Source of the DNA: Lichenostomus cassidix
Taxonomy: Eukaryota > Chordata > Aves > Passeriformes > Meliphagidae
Direction of reading: 5' to 3'
Length of the DNA: 64,000 bases
Assembly: GCA_008360975.2 (NCBI GenBank)
Contig: CM039211.1
Location: forward strand, 69,096,565 to 69,160,564
Part shown: positions 1 through 11,240 of the stretch, piece by piece
How positions within the stretch are numbered: the stretch's first letter is position 1
How the letters are laid out: each line of letters opens with the position of its first letter
The notes under the pieces: model-generated
Told to the model about the DNA's origin: nothing
Databases searched by the model: none
What the model saw: the letters and a program-made list of their open reading frames with translations, nothing else
Translations under genes and position numbers: made by a program

Positions 1-564
1 TAGGGGATGAGAAACTAGAAAATTGCAAGCATTTAAGAGAAATGCTGCTTATTTTAAATTCACTTGTGTATCCCATAGTAATATACTTCACTATGGCAGA
101 CTGCTATGCAGAGGGGAAAAAAAAGCTTTGTGAGTTCAATAGCTACTCACTGATTGTAAACATGAGGAGGAACTCTACGAACACAGTGCTGAAATATAGG
201 GTAATTTCCTCTTTATTAGAGTCCATGAAGTCTGCTACATTAACAGTTAGGCTCTGTATACAGTGCATATAACAGAATTATACAGATATTTTCTGCAGTT
301 CTTGTTTTTTTTAAGTTCTTTCAGGAAAAAAAAATCAAAAGGGAAAATTATCTTTAATTTTTCCTTTCCTTCTCTCGTAATACTTCCCACCTCTCATATT
401 AACATGTAGTACAACACAGTCTGTGACTGACATTTCTGTAATGCCCTACAATGCCCTATCCTGATTTTAAGGTGAATTTAACTTACATCACATACTGTGA
501 CTCAGTCCTGTATATTGCTTTTTAAGGAGAGGAAAGACAAAGAAATGAGTGTTTGAGGTAGAAA
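1..564. other. AT-rich noncoding stretch, nothing recognised
   Basis: This is AT-rich sequence with short A and T runs (around 118-123 and 304-335). Open frames are short and match nothing I recognise. I see no repeat family, promoter or RNA gene. Confidence 0.6.
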
Positions 565-1285
565 AGGAAATTATTTAGTATATGGTGTATTCTGTCTGTG
601 GGGCAGGCATTCTAGCATGTGAAGTCTTCACCTCTGAGGCCACCTTAGGTCTGGAAATCAGAAAGGAGACATGGTCACTTCCATGGGTCCCACTGAGAAG
701 ACTATGGAGGGCACACAGTGACACTGCCACTGCCACTTGGCTGCAGCTGAAACAACCTTTTGGAAACAACCTTATTTTCTGATGGGCACATATGACATTA
801 GTCCTCAGTGCTCCTGGATGACCCTGCCCATCACCCAACACCCCTCTCTGCCCACTGCCATGGTAAGGGAGTCACTTTTCAGCTCAGTCCTGCACACAAG
901 TCCCTGTTCCAAGGACAACATAAGATCCTGTTCTCCATCCCTGCCTCCTGAGTGGACCTCAGACCCCATCACCTGCAGTGATCCCTCAGATATATGCCAT
1001 GACTTTTCTCCAGCTCCATCTCCTCTTCATCCTAATGGGATGAGTGGATAGACCCAGGGTCTGATTAATTCCTTCACAGTTCCTGATCTCCACTTGTCGT
1101 GTCAGGACCCCACATGACACCTCTCTTGATGAGAGGGCACTGAGTCACCTTGGCTTGCCCCTCATGGGGCATCCCTCTCTCTGTGCCCCCTGACAGAGAG
1201 TGAGGGGAGATGAAAGAAGCTGTGCTTTCTGAGTGTACTTTAGAAGAGACAATGTTCCATTTGTGATATGAACAGGCCATGTACT
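565..1285. other. GC-richer block of unknown origin
   Basis: Base composition rises clearly against both flanks, with C- and G-rich words such as ccctgcccatcacccaac near 823-840 and a run of CCC/GGG words at 1110-1210. Short frames occur on both strands with no recognisable domain. It could be a decayed repeat (an old LTR or similar) or a conserved noncoding block. I could not match it to a family and see no terminal repeats or target-site duplication. Confidence 0.3.
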
Positions 1286-1384
1286 CTGCATAAAAAACAT
1301 AATATGCTGGGCTTTTTTTTCCTTAATGCAAAAATAAGCAAAGTTCCATTCTGTATAGAATCCTCTAACATGCCATTGTGGTGT

Positions 1385-1923
1385 GGTTAAGCCTTTTATA
1401 CTGCATTTTTTCTCACCTTACTTATGCCTTTTAAAAGAACAAAATGTTCCCGGTTCATCATCTAGATATATTGGGGAAAAAAAAAAGCATGAAAGAAAAA
1501 AGCAAAATTTTCTCAAGAAGGGGAAGAAAGAAGGAAAGGGTCAGTTTACCACATTAATGCCCTATTTTGGGCCTCCAGAGAAGGCAGATAACATCAGAGG
1601 GTTTCATAAACAAAATATGCCTTTGTTCCAGATAGGACACCACTTAGCTAGAGGATTTTCTCTTTGTTTCTTTCCTATAAGAGCTGCTCCAAGATTCAGT
1701 GATAATGATGAGGCTAACGTTGATTTAAAATTGTGAAATTTGGAGCAGTACATGGTATGTTTGTTAAAGGAAGGGGAACAATTCTTATCTTGCTGAGGAT
1801 TGAACTGCTTTTTCAGATTCCCTTGGTAAGCCAGACATTGCCAAATTCCTCATACTTTACTGTGATTATTGCTTAAATAAAAAATTAAAATTGAGAAAAA
1901 AAAAAAAAAAAAAAAAGGTTAAG
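1385..1923 (+). pseudogene. Candidate retrocopied transcript 3' end (poly-A tail, AATAAA, short direct repeat)
   Basis: An AATAAA signal lies at 1876-1881 and a run of 21 A at 1896-1916, the spacing of a cleaved, polyadenylated RNA. Immediately after the A run is GGTTAAG (1917-1923), and the same 7 bases occur at 1385-1391, as expected of a target-site duplication. The roughly 500 bases between them would be a 5'-truncated retrocopy. No parent gene is recognisable, and the one long frame (stop at about 1736) is lysine-rich with no known domain. A 7-bp match can arise by chance, and an A run downstream of AATAAA can occur in AT-rich DNA, so this is tentative. Confidence 0.3.
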
Positions 1924-2429
1924 GTACTAGGGTAATGTAAAAGAGCCTTAAAAGGCTGAGATAAAAACTTCAGATCTGTTGATTGCTGTTACTATTAGAA
2001 ATTTCTGATATTACTACTTGTAAACTTTTTCAGAGTGCAAGATCAATACAAAGAATGTATTTTAGGTCTGGATTTTTATAAAGATGATCAATATTATTAT
2101 CAGCAATAGAATTAGAAAACAGTTTAATTCTTTGTTCCTTTAATGTCAGTCAGGGTGATTTCAAATCCTGTGGTTTTGGTTTTTTTTTGTTTCTTTTTAA
2201 TACAGATGAAATTTAAGTGAAGGCTTATCAGAAGGGTTTCTTCTGTTATCAGAGCTGCTTTGACTATCATTCCTCCTTTCTCTTTGCCAAGCCTGTGTTT
2301 GCAAAACAGAAAACCCGAATCCAAGTCCCTGCATCTGGTGTCAATTGAAATAAAACAAAGACAGGCTCATTTTAGCCACATAATTTAAGAAAGAAGACAG
2401 TATGATAACATTTAGAACAAGCCTCATAC
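1924..2429. other. AT-rich noncoding stretch
   Basis: Nothing is recognised apart from a T/G-rich simple tract at about 2170-2200. Confidence 0.5.
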
Positions 2430-2665
2430 ACACCAGCCAGCCATTATCCTTCAGAAGCAGGTGGCAGATGGTATGAAATCATCTTCGTCAGACCTCCAAA
2501 GCTTCGCTGCCACATTTGGGAGCATGGTTCTTGTAATGACTACTTGCATATTCATACTGTGTGATGGGCACTTCTCGATTTCTGTGCACCTCATTTTGGA
2601 AAGAAGCTAATGTGGCTACACATGTATTTTATTGCACCATTCACATTTGGCATCATTAAGGGGAA
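2430..2665. promoter_or_regulatory. Candidate conserved noncoding element
   Basis: This is complex, non-repetitive sequence with balanced composition between low-complexity flanks. It contains an octamer-like TTGCATATTCAT at 2544-2555. The look of the sequence suggests constraint, but no alignment was possible. Plain unique DNA is the alternative. Confidence 0.2.
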
Positions 2666-5545
2666 GAAGAAGATGCCTTTTTTTTTTTTTTTTAATTTTT
2701 TCTGGGTGCATCCTTCTCTGCTTGCGTCAGAATGGCACAGGGAATCAAAATGCATGGCAGTCTGGAGCACCACGACTTGCCTGAAGCTGTGAGGAGATCA
2801 GTCTCTGTGTAATGCCTCCTGTGAAATAAAATCAGGATTAGTCCTCCATGTCATATGGACACATTTGACAAAAATAGATTCTCCTTCAGATCTAGAGCTC
2901 AAAGGTTGCTCTCCAGTTTTCATGACATGGTTGTTAAGTTCCTTTTCAAAACTGGGTGTGCGAAGATATCTGCCGTTTACAAATCATCGGGGTGAGGTAT
3001 ATTGCTTTTCCAAGACTGCCAGAAGAATCAATGGCAAATCTAGAGAATTTACTCTGGGTCATGAAAGAGTAGTTTGCTTATACCTTACTTGCACTACTGG
3101 GTCTGTTTTTCTGAGAGGAGGTCAGGCAAGTCCACGATAAGATTCCTCCTGGTTCCTTGGGGTGTCACACATCAACAAGTCTCAGGACTGGGCTGTGGGC
3201 GTTGTAGTACCTTATGCTTCACTTAAAGACTCTTGTAAGCTAGTGAGGGTGCAGAAATCAACTTCTGATTCCTGCAAGTACTGAGAAATGCATAAAGCCT
3301 GAATCCCAAGAGCTCAAAAATGCAGCTACAGAAAAACAGATTCATTGCTGCTGTCTGTGTCAGCTAATCCTGAAACCACCATTATAGAAAGGGAACAAAG
3401 AAAAACATGACTGATTCTGATCTTTCAGCTGTTTCCTCTGTGGTCAAAGGCAGCATGGGACCTTGTAAATCCTCTGATAAATTACATGTGGCTGTCACAA
3501 GTCACTGCCACTAACGTTTCCACTGGCAAGAAAAACATATTCTACCATTGCCTGTAGCACTTCATTTCTCCTGCCCACAGGAGAGGAAAAGGCAAGGCCC
3601 ACAGGTCCAGGAGAAGTGATCATGCCTAACAGGTGAGTGAGGGGTGCAAACACACTTGGGAAAGAAGATCAGATGAGCCTGAAGACCTGCAGACGAATCA
3701 GAAATTGAGGAAGGAGCAAATCGTCTTGGTTCAGAGTACTTGCCTACTACATTTCATGGTTTCCAGGACATTTCTTATAATGGATCTTCACTAAATCCCC
3801 AGGTAGCAAAGTGCTTGTGCTCAGTTTAAACACATGCTTAATTTAAGCATGTAAATAGTCCAATTTATGTTGTATCAAGGCCAAATTCTTTCTCATTAAA
3901 ATCTTATTTTAAAAACCTAACAACGTTGCTACTGGTGGCTTTCATCCTCTCCATCTATGAGTGGCACTTTTTCCCTTTATTTTCCCTTTAAATTTGCTTC
4001 ATTAAGATGTTGCATATTCATATAGCATCTACAACTTTTGTCTGAGAAAAATGTACTGCCTTCTAAGACTATTCTGCTCAGCCAGAAGATATTATTAAAT
4101 ACCATAAACAAATACAGATACACATTGTGACATCTGGATGGAAATAACCCTACAGTCACATTTTACAAAGGAAGCCCAACCAGAGGAAGAGCTCAGACAT
4201 GTAAAATGAGCATTAATGGCATCTTAATGTTCCTCAGCTGCCTCTAGAGGGTTCAAATATGTTGCATCACAGCCAGTTCTAGAGGAGGTTTATCAGCAGA
4301 TGGAGCCTTGTAGGAGCTCAAAATACTCTATCAGATACATTAATGCCCCAAACTGATACATTATGATGGGTTTTTTGGTTTTTTTCAGGGGAGGAGGGAT
4401 GCTTATAATTAATTATCTATATTTTGCTGTTGTTATTAAGCCAATCTGTATTTGCTTGCAGGCATCAAAAGCTGGTAATTTTTTCAATTTTTTTTTCTCT
4501 TGCCAAGGGTGATTCAGATGCATAGAACATTATAAGAGTATTGAAAAGAGAAAGAATGCTTTTATTTTTTTTTTTACAATTTTGTGTTGATTGGTTTCAG
4601 CAGAACTTTATAGTTCATGCACAGCAAAAACAAAAAGAAGAGGTGAAATAACAAAAGAATTTGAGTGATGTTTATGAATGTTCCTGTGCATGCTTATGCC
4701 ATTATGGATACAGGGTTCAAGCTGACATGATACATAGATGCAAAGAAATATACTGGATGGGAGAAGGAATTAAAGAAAAAGATGGAGTAGAATGGAAACT
4801 ATGGAAAGAAAGACTTTTGCTAACTTTTTTTAGCCAACATGGTGCAACTTTTCTAAAATCTGTTATTAGAAGTTCTCTAAGATCTTTTTGAAGAGATCTC
4901 AAGTAACATTAAGCTGGTTGTTCTTTATGTGCAAACAGAATTGGTCCTTGGGAAAAAAATTGCCATCATGATACATGTCTTGTATTTATTCAGTTTTATG
5001 AGATTATGATATTTCAAATAATTGTGAGAAAGGAACTCTTTCTGGAATCAGGTTTTTTATGTGTAACAAAACACTCAGGAATTAGTTTTTGGAGTTGAAT
5101 TGCTCCCCAGGACTGTACTGTTGGTATTAGTGTTTTTGATTCTGGCAGATGGAGTGGCTTTACCCATTCAGTTTTCTCAGTCCAGGACCAATACACACAC
5201 CTGTAATTTATCAGTGGTTTTTCTTTATGGAAAAAAATATGACTTTTTACTTGTGTCATTGCCTGAGGGAAAAAGAAGTGGCTCTCATGTTGGAACCATG
5301 TTTTTTAGTCTCTGGTCCTTTGGTTTTATTTAATTCCTCCATGGAAAGGGCCAAAATTAAGAATGGCTCTTTGCCTAATGAGCTTCTGTTACCCAAACAT
5401 CTTGGAGAAGGAAGTTAAATAGTATAGAGCTAGTTGAAACTAGAGGAATAATTCAGTTTAGTGTGATTTAACTTATACTTTTTCAAGGTTGGTTAATATC
5501 ATATTAGTGCTCTGAGATGTCCTGTGTATTTGTAGCTACTGCAGC
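2666..5545. other. Unique AT-rich sequence, no gene recognised
   Basis: It contains T runs (2680-2694, 4562-4575), short homopolymers and short random frames on both strands. Nothing matches an exon, RNA gene or known repeat. A 21-bp palindrome inside it is listed separately. Confidence 0.5.
3832..3852. repeat. Perfect 21-bp palindrome (10-bp arms, 1-nt centre)
   Basis: ACATGCTTAA, then T, then TTAAGCATGT. The arms pair perfectly and do not extend further. It could be a dimeric protein site or simply chance in AT-rich DNA. Confidence 0.8.
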
Positions 5546-5581
5546 TTTTTAGGTCTTTAAGAGTTTTTAGGTCTTTAAGAG
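5546..5581. repeat. Two exact copies of an 18-bp unit
   Basis: TTTTTAGGTCTTTAAGAG occurs twice in direct tandem (5546-5563, 5564-5581) with no mismatch, suggesting a recent local duplication by slippage. Confidence 0.85.
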
Positions 5582-5939
5582 TATTCATTTAATTGATGTA
5601 AAGTAAAGGCATATTTTGCACACACATGTAGATAGATACAAAAATATTAATATATTTGTTTTTTGCTGCTCGATTCCCAGTAGCCATTTTTCTATTTTCT
5701 AATTTGAACTAAAAGAAAAACCCACAAATATTTTCCTGGTCTAAGAAAACCATCATAGTTCTCATACACGCACATCCAGAAATGTCTGTTTAAACTCATC
5801 TGTCAAAGAACTGTGATTTTGGTAAGTCATGTTTGTCTTTTAGCCCTGTTTCTTCACCTTTTAGTTTTCTTTTAGATCCACACACAAGACCAAGATCCTG
5901 GTTCCTTGATTTCCCATACCTGGAGTGATGAAGAACAGG

Positions 5940-6060
5940 GTGAATGTGATCCTGAGCATCCTGATCTACTGGGTGGTGTCCCCACCTCTGGTGCGGGGTT
6001 GGAAGAAGAAGAACTTTAAGGTTCGTTCCAACCCAAGCCTTTTTATAATTCCGTGATTTC
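5940..6060 (+). mobile_element. CR1-type LINE, 3'-end fragment
   Basis: The order 'ctactgggtggtgtccc', 'ggttggaag', 'aactttaaggttcgttccaacccaa', 'attccgtgatttc' matches the typical avian CR1 3' untranslated end. The element is heavily 5'-truncated, and the upstream 100 bases may belong to it but are too diverged to call. CR1 copies by target-primed reverse transcription, so this kind of truncation is expected. No coding part remains. Confidence 0.75.
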
Positions 6061-6400
6061 AAAATCTTTAGAAACTGTAATGAATCCCTTTTGAATGTCT
6101 CCTGTCTCTTTCTGCAGACTATAATAGGGAACTTAAGCAACTACAGTTTGACTTCAGATAAATCATACGAGAGTTTAAAATTAGTTGAGTTCAATTAATG
6201 CATTAATATCTTGGACAAGCCTTGGAAACAGTGTGTGTCATTCCCAGGCACTTTCCTGGGTCTTTTTCTAGACAACTCCAGTTTTACTCTGCTGAGGGAA
6301 TCTGTGCCTCACTGTATTCTTTGACATTCTGCATTGCTGAAAAGGCACAGAGATTAAAACATGATATGTTACGCAAAAATTGGTATGTGCCATGAATTAG
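6061..6400. other. Unique noncoding stretch
   Basis: Ordinary AT-rich sequence between a CR1 end and an A-rich simple repeat. Nothing is recognised. Confidence 0.5.
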
Positions 6401-6457
6401 CAAAAGAAAAAAAAACAAAACAAAACAAAACAACAAACCAAAAACAAAACCCAAAAC
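6401..6457 (+). repeat. A-rich (CAAAA)n-type simple repeat
   Basis: A and C only, over almost the whole stretch, with CAAAA units and interrupted A runs. It may be a degraded poly-A tail or slippage-derived. Confidence 0.85.
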
Positions 6458-6519
6458 TCAGGAAGATGAATGGAAATTTCAGTTTCTCAGGAAGACGGTT
6501 ATTGCCCCTGTAAGCAGCT

Positions 6520-7280
6520 AAAAATTCACACACGGCCACATCTTAAGTAATGTGTTGAGCTGTCCAAAAGGTAATTTACATGCTGTCAAGGCAAACAAGA
6601 ATATGCTCACAAATTCAAGAGCAATATATGTGCAATTTGCACAACATCAATTCCTTGGTTGTTTTTTGGATGGAGCCATCGCCATCAATTAAGTTAGTGA
6701 CTCTTTGATTCAAATTACTTTTTGACACATAGTGAACAGAATGGCTCACAAGAGCATTATTTTCCCCATTGTTCCCTTGGCAGCCATAGAGTAAATGCAA
6801 ACAGGTGGAAGTGTGGAACATCACTGCTGCTGAATCACATAACTGACCAACTAGGAGGAATCAGCGTAATAAAGATTATTTTGAGGTGGGAAACATTGGA
6901 AATTGATATTTACATCCTCCCTGTTGTTCAGCATTTGACGTAACAATGTCAGTCTGCCAAAGAGGGTTTAATAAAAACACCGAGCAAGATTCCCTCATGG
7001 TGAAATATGCACTACTTCCACACTGCGCTCATAAGATAAAGCTGCTATTGGAATCAGAGCACAGAATTGGCACTCTGGAATATTATATTCCAAGGTGCAA
7101 AATTATTGTAATAAAGTCCACAGTTTCTCCATTGAAGAAGCGCAAGGCCATGTGAGCAAACGTGAGTCATGAGATGAGGATCAGAGGACACTTCTGTTTC
7201 AGTTATGTTAAAGTGGAGACTGGTCCTCAGCATGATGTTTAACTGGTTCCTGAAATGTCGTCTCACAGATCAAACAGGAC
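6520..7280. promoter_or_regulatory. Candidate conserved noncoding element cluster
   Basis: About 750 bases of complex, repeat-free sequence. It holds a SOX-like CATTGTT (6767-6773), an octamer-like ATGCAAAC (6795-6802) next to an E-box CAGGTG (6802-6807), a 17-bp palindrome TGGAATA-TTA-TATTCCA (7076-7092) and several TAAT cores. The clustering and composition resemble developmental enhancers, but such short motifs are common by chance. No coding frame here looks like an exon. Confidence 0.3.
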
Positions 7281-7689
7281 ATAAACAACAGTAATGTGCA
7301 GTGGGAAGGTACTGGTAACCAGTAATTTCTCTTTCTTTGTCATGCCCTGTATTCCAAGTGTGACTGTGGGTCACAGAGGTTTTGTGAGTCCTCAGTGGAT
7401 TAGGATTTCCCCTTGAGTCAATCCTGGCTCTATACCTTCAATTCCTTTTTTTTTTCCTCAGCCTGGACTGACTCATCAATACAGAGGAGTGGGATTGTTT
7501 GTTTTTATTTTTTTTCCTTGCACGTTATATAGCTCTGAACATAGAGTCAGACCCTACTATGTTATTCACAGCACGCATATGGAAGAAAACCCATATCATT
7601 TTGACAAAAAAAGGATACTGAATGCTAAATTAATATCTAATAAACTGTTAAATAAAGTGCCTTGGGCAACCATTTAAAGTGAAATGGGA
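7281..7689. other. Unique noncoding stretch
   Basis: Nothing is recognised. Short T runs lie at 7447-7456 and 7505-7515. Confidence 0.5.
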
Positions 7690-8035
7690 GGCAGCTGGGT
7701 CTTGCCACGGGTCTGGACCTCAGCCTGGCTCTCTGCTGCTGATTTTTATATGGCAGCAGTGCAGAGCAATGAGCAGGATCATCACATTGCCTGGAGATGT
7801 GTTGATTTGGGAAGTACTGACATCACGGTTATCAAAGCCTTCTGCACTGTAGAAGGTTATGGTGTTCATGCAAGGGCTTTCGTGCTCTCATTTAAGCTTA
7901 ACAGCTTGCAAAGGAGAATTTCCATTTATAGAGGTCCTTCGGGGCTGCTAGCTGGTCTGTTTGGCATGAATGACTGACACACCACAGAACAGTAGCAATG
8001 ATATGTGCTATACATAAGCTAACAATGATTGATTA
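7690..8035. promoter_or_regulatory. Candidate conserved noncoding element
   Basis: This repeat-free block is of balanced composition. It has a CAGCTG E-box near its left end, a TGACATCA CRE-like word around 7818-7825 and the AT-rich word ttaagcttaa near 7892-7901. A 97-codon frame runs through it without a known domain. Regulatory function is inferred only from appearance. Confidence 0.25.
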
Positions 8036-9894
8036 AAGTAATAAGAGAGGGAAGATACTATGCCTGAAGAGACAAATGATATAAGCAGCTTGACTACCAC
8101 TATGGAGATAGCTGAAATAAGAATAAATGTTGACAATGGATTATGTAAGTCATTGATGGCATTTAGATTTCTTAAAAGGATGCAGAAAAAATAAAGCATC
8201 AATCATTTCATTACATATGCCTGTTCATTTTCCTTCTCTATCTCCAACTTCCTATTCCCTTAGCTGAACATTCATTAAAGATAAATCTCATGTCTTTTGC
8301 TAATGACTGGACCATGCTTGGAGGGTCAGGGAGGAACAATGTGGTCATAAGCTGCTTTATCAATTGTGCTTAGCAGCAAGTGCAATCAGAAACTGTGCTG
8401 GACTTGGTCTCTGATAATAAGCCAGGGCATGATATATACAACAGAAATAGTTGAACAACTGAGGTCTACTTTAGTGATCATAATATATTCAGATATGAAT
8501 TATTCCTCTGGGTATATGAAAATAGAATCTCAGAAGTTAATGTAAGTTCTCTCCCTCACCACCCCCCTCCCCCTTTTTTTTTCCTTTTTTTTTTTGAGAC
8601 TGGTTTGGATCTAATATATGGAATAATTTTCAGGAAGTGAAATGATATCAACAGAAGTGCAGAAAATCTACCATTATGAAGAACAGGGGAAAAAAAAGTG
8701 TGAAGTTCTGTATCTAATTGGCAGATATAGGGGATGGATACCAACTATATTCATCCCAGTAAAAAGTATCAAAAATAGGACGAGAGACAAGGATGTGGTA
8801 AAGCAAAGATAATAAGGAGGAGCAGAAGGCATTTGAAAAGTTCAAAGGATATGTTAAGTGGGTGGAATGGGCAGATAATATGTGTAGATAAAGCAAGTAA
8901 GAAATAATTGGAGTGAAAATGAACACTGAACATGAAACAGGCCAAGACATCTCAACCCCGCAGGGTTGTAAGATATTTACACAATAGTCAGCTGGGAAAA
9001 GGGTAGTCTTTGTAAACTTGATAATGAATTAAATTTTATATAATATATCAGCACTATGAAACATTCTTCTCCTTATTCCAGTACCTTATTCAAAGTCTGC
9101 TGGAGTTGGTGGCAGTCTTTCAGTAGCTTTCCAATGATTAGATCAACTCCTAATAAAATTATATATCAGGTAGGTTGAACATTCATAACCTAGGAATTTA
9201 GGCTCAAATCCTCAGCAGGCAGCTAGGCACCTAAGACCCATCTGGTCCCTGGTCTGTGAAATGCCTTTGAATAGCCTATCAGTTTGTTTTTAAAGCACTT
9301 TTCACCTCCATTCAAAGATATACTTTTTTAATATATATTAAAATGTAATATTCTAACAAATGCAAAAAAATGATAAAAAGAAACCTGGTCTAATAAAAAT
9401 CTTAATAAATTCATAATGAATTGAAAACGAGGAACACCTACATTAAAATAATAATAAAAAAATAGGGCAATAAAACTGTGAATTAAATATTCTTTATTTT
9501 TATATTGATTTTAAAACCTTCTGATTGGGGAAGAAAAATACAAGCTTAATAAGAATTCTCCAATATGAAGAAGAAATAATCTAAGATATTTTCAGAGTGA
9601 CAGTTGCAATTAGAAATATCCCCATCAGCAATGACAGTCACCTGGCCAATTCATGTGGCCAGACCCTTCCTGTGGTGCATTTGTCCACAGAAATGAAAGC
9701 TCAAACTGTGAGCAGAGCAGCAGTTTCTCAGTGCAGTGCAAGGAGACTGAATAGAGACAGGCATTCACAACAACTCAAAGTAGGACAGAACTATTATGTT
9801 CATTGCTGGTGGTGTTAAAAACCATTCCTCAATCCAGGTGCAGAAAACACAGTAATTTGTCCATTTCTTAGGCTACACATAAACACAGAACCAT
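8036..9894. other. AT-rich noncoding stretch with simple tracts
   Basis: It contains a polypyrimidine stretch at 8549-8597 (C runs followed by T runs), an 18-bp AT palindrome at 9326-9343 (9-bp arms) and A/T-rich DNA at 9300-9580. No gene or repeat family is recognised. Confidence 0.55.
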
Positions 9895-10145
9895 AGATCC
9901 CTGGGGAGCACCACTGGTGGCCAGGAACCAGCTGGATGTAATTCCAGATTGCACTCATCCAAGCCATTTGCAGCCAGTTTCTCCAGGAGAATACTGTGGC
10001 AAACCATGTCAAAGGCTTTACTAAAGCCCATGTAGAGTCCACATCTGCAGCCTTTCCTTCGTCCACTAATCAGGCCATCCTGTCATAGAAGGAGATCAGG
10101 TGGGTCAAACAGGACCTGCCTTTCTCAAAGCCTTACTGGCAGGAT
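9895..10145 (-). mobile_element. CR1-type LINE fragment: decayed reverse-transcriptase domain
   Basis: On the reverse strand the sequence encodes pieces of the CR1 ORF2 reverse transcriptase. 'GKAADV' (around 10050) is followed in another frame by 'YMGFSKAFDMVCHSILLEKL' and 'AANGLD' (ending near 9957), and in a third frame by 'SGAPQGS' (near 9905). These match motif A (usually YLDFSKAFD) and motif B (SGVPQGS). The motif A aspartate before FSKAFD, part of the catalytic site, is glycine here, and at least two frameshifts separate the pieces, so it is inactive. It is internal to the element, lacking both the CR1 3' end and the endonuclease domain. Confidence 0.85.
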
Positions 10146-11034
10146 TGCACAGTGAAAGGAACTGCAGGCTACAAAGAAGACACACTACATCCACTAAGCT
10201 GCTACAGAGCAGTTTTTCTTTCTTTTTTTCTTTATTTCCTTTTGTTTTTTTTTTGTTTTGTTGTTACTTTTTTATTTAATTACATGATAAGGTCAGGAGA
10301 AGAGCAGCTTTACCCACACCTGTGTAATGAGATGCCAACATTTTCCGCTTCCTTCATCAGCAGGCTACTTCCTCTTATTGGTCTGGTAATTCTTGTTCCC
10401 CACAAAAAATGTAGTATCAATACAATTACTGATGAAATCAAAGCAAGATATTCAGAGTTGCGTGACTCTTCTTGAGGCAGAACTGTGTCTCATTAATGAA
10501 CTGTGTTGCCATACTGAAGTTAGTAAATAGTATTAACCCTAATTTAATGGTCAAGAGAATGAGGCAAATGTTAAGAGCAGGAAGTACAACTTCACGACTA
10601 GGGAGTGCAACTTCACGACTAGGGAGTGCAGGACAGGGTACACATATTTTCTTTCCCTGGTACCTTCCTGTTACTTCAGCATCTCTTTTCAATACTAAGC
10701 ATGTGACTTTGCCACAGGAAGCAAAACTGAGGGAAATATAGATCCCTCTCTTAAAAGCTTTGTGCGCTTTTGGTTTTTTTTTTTTGTTTTTCTGTTTGTT
10801 TTTTTGTTTCCTTTGTTTTCTAGCAGTGTACTATGACTAGCAGATCACATCGAAAATAAAAGAAGTGGGGGGGGAAGAAAAATCAGTAGAGTACATTTTA
10901 TTGATTGGGTCAGATTATCTGCCTGTCAGCAAAAGGGAAAAACATGGGTTTGGCATACTGCTGCTGAGCATGCTTTCTATTTCATCCCAGCGCTCACCTC
11001 AGCTGTACCCAGCATTTAATAAGCACTATATTTA
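10146..11034. other. Noncoding stretch with T/G-rich tracts
   Basis: T-rich and TG-rich simple tracts lie at 10212-10280 and 10768-10820, with a run of nine G at about 10867-10875. A short tandem duplication inside it is listed separately. No gene is recognised. Confidence 0.6.
10583..10630. repeat. 21-bp tandem duplication, 2.3 copies
   Basis: The unit AGTRCAACTTCACGACTAGGG occurs at 10583-10603 and 10604-10624 with one difference (A/G at the fourth base), and a third partial copy (AGTGCA) follows at 10625-10630. Each full copy keeps a CpG, which suggests a recent duplication. Confidence 0.9.
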
Positions 11035-11240
11035 CTGCCCTTTAAAAAAAATGATTGAATTATAGCTCTTTTTATGGTTCTATAAAAGCCTTTAATAATT
11101 TGGGGGCAGCAGCTTCATCTCGCCTGTCTGGCCAATCCTCAGTGTTTGGTTAAATTATTCATGCAGGTTTCAGTTAACTTTGTTTACTGTGACCAGATCA
11201 TGGTGTCTTTGGTTTGGAAAGTGGAAGCCAAGTAAGTGCA
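11035..11240. promoter_or_regulatory. Candidate conserved noncoding element
   Basis: A compact block with a CCAAT word near 11132, a homeodomain-like aaattattcatgca stretch (11152-11165) and a forkhead-type TGTTTAC at 11181-11187. It is repeat-free and more complex than its flanks. There is no direct evidence of function. Confidence 0.3.

Noticed and set aside
5796..6140. 114-codon reverse frame
   Set aside because: It is largely the antisense of the CR1 3' end at 5940-6060.
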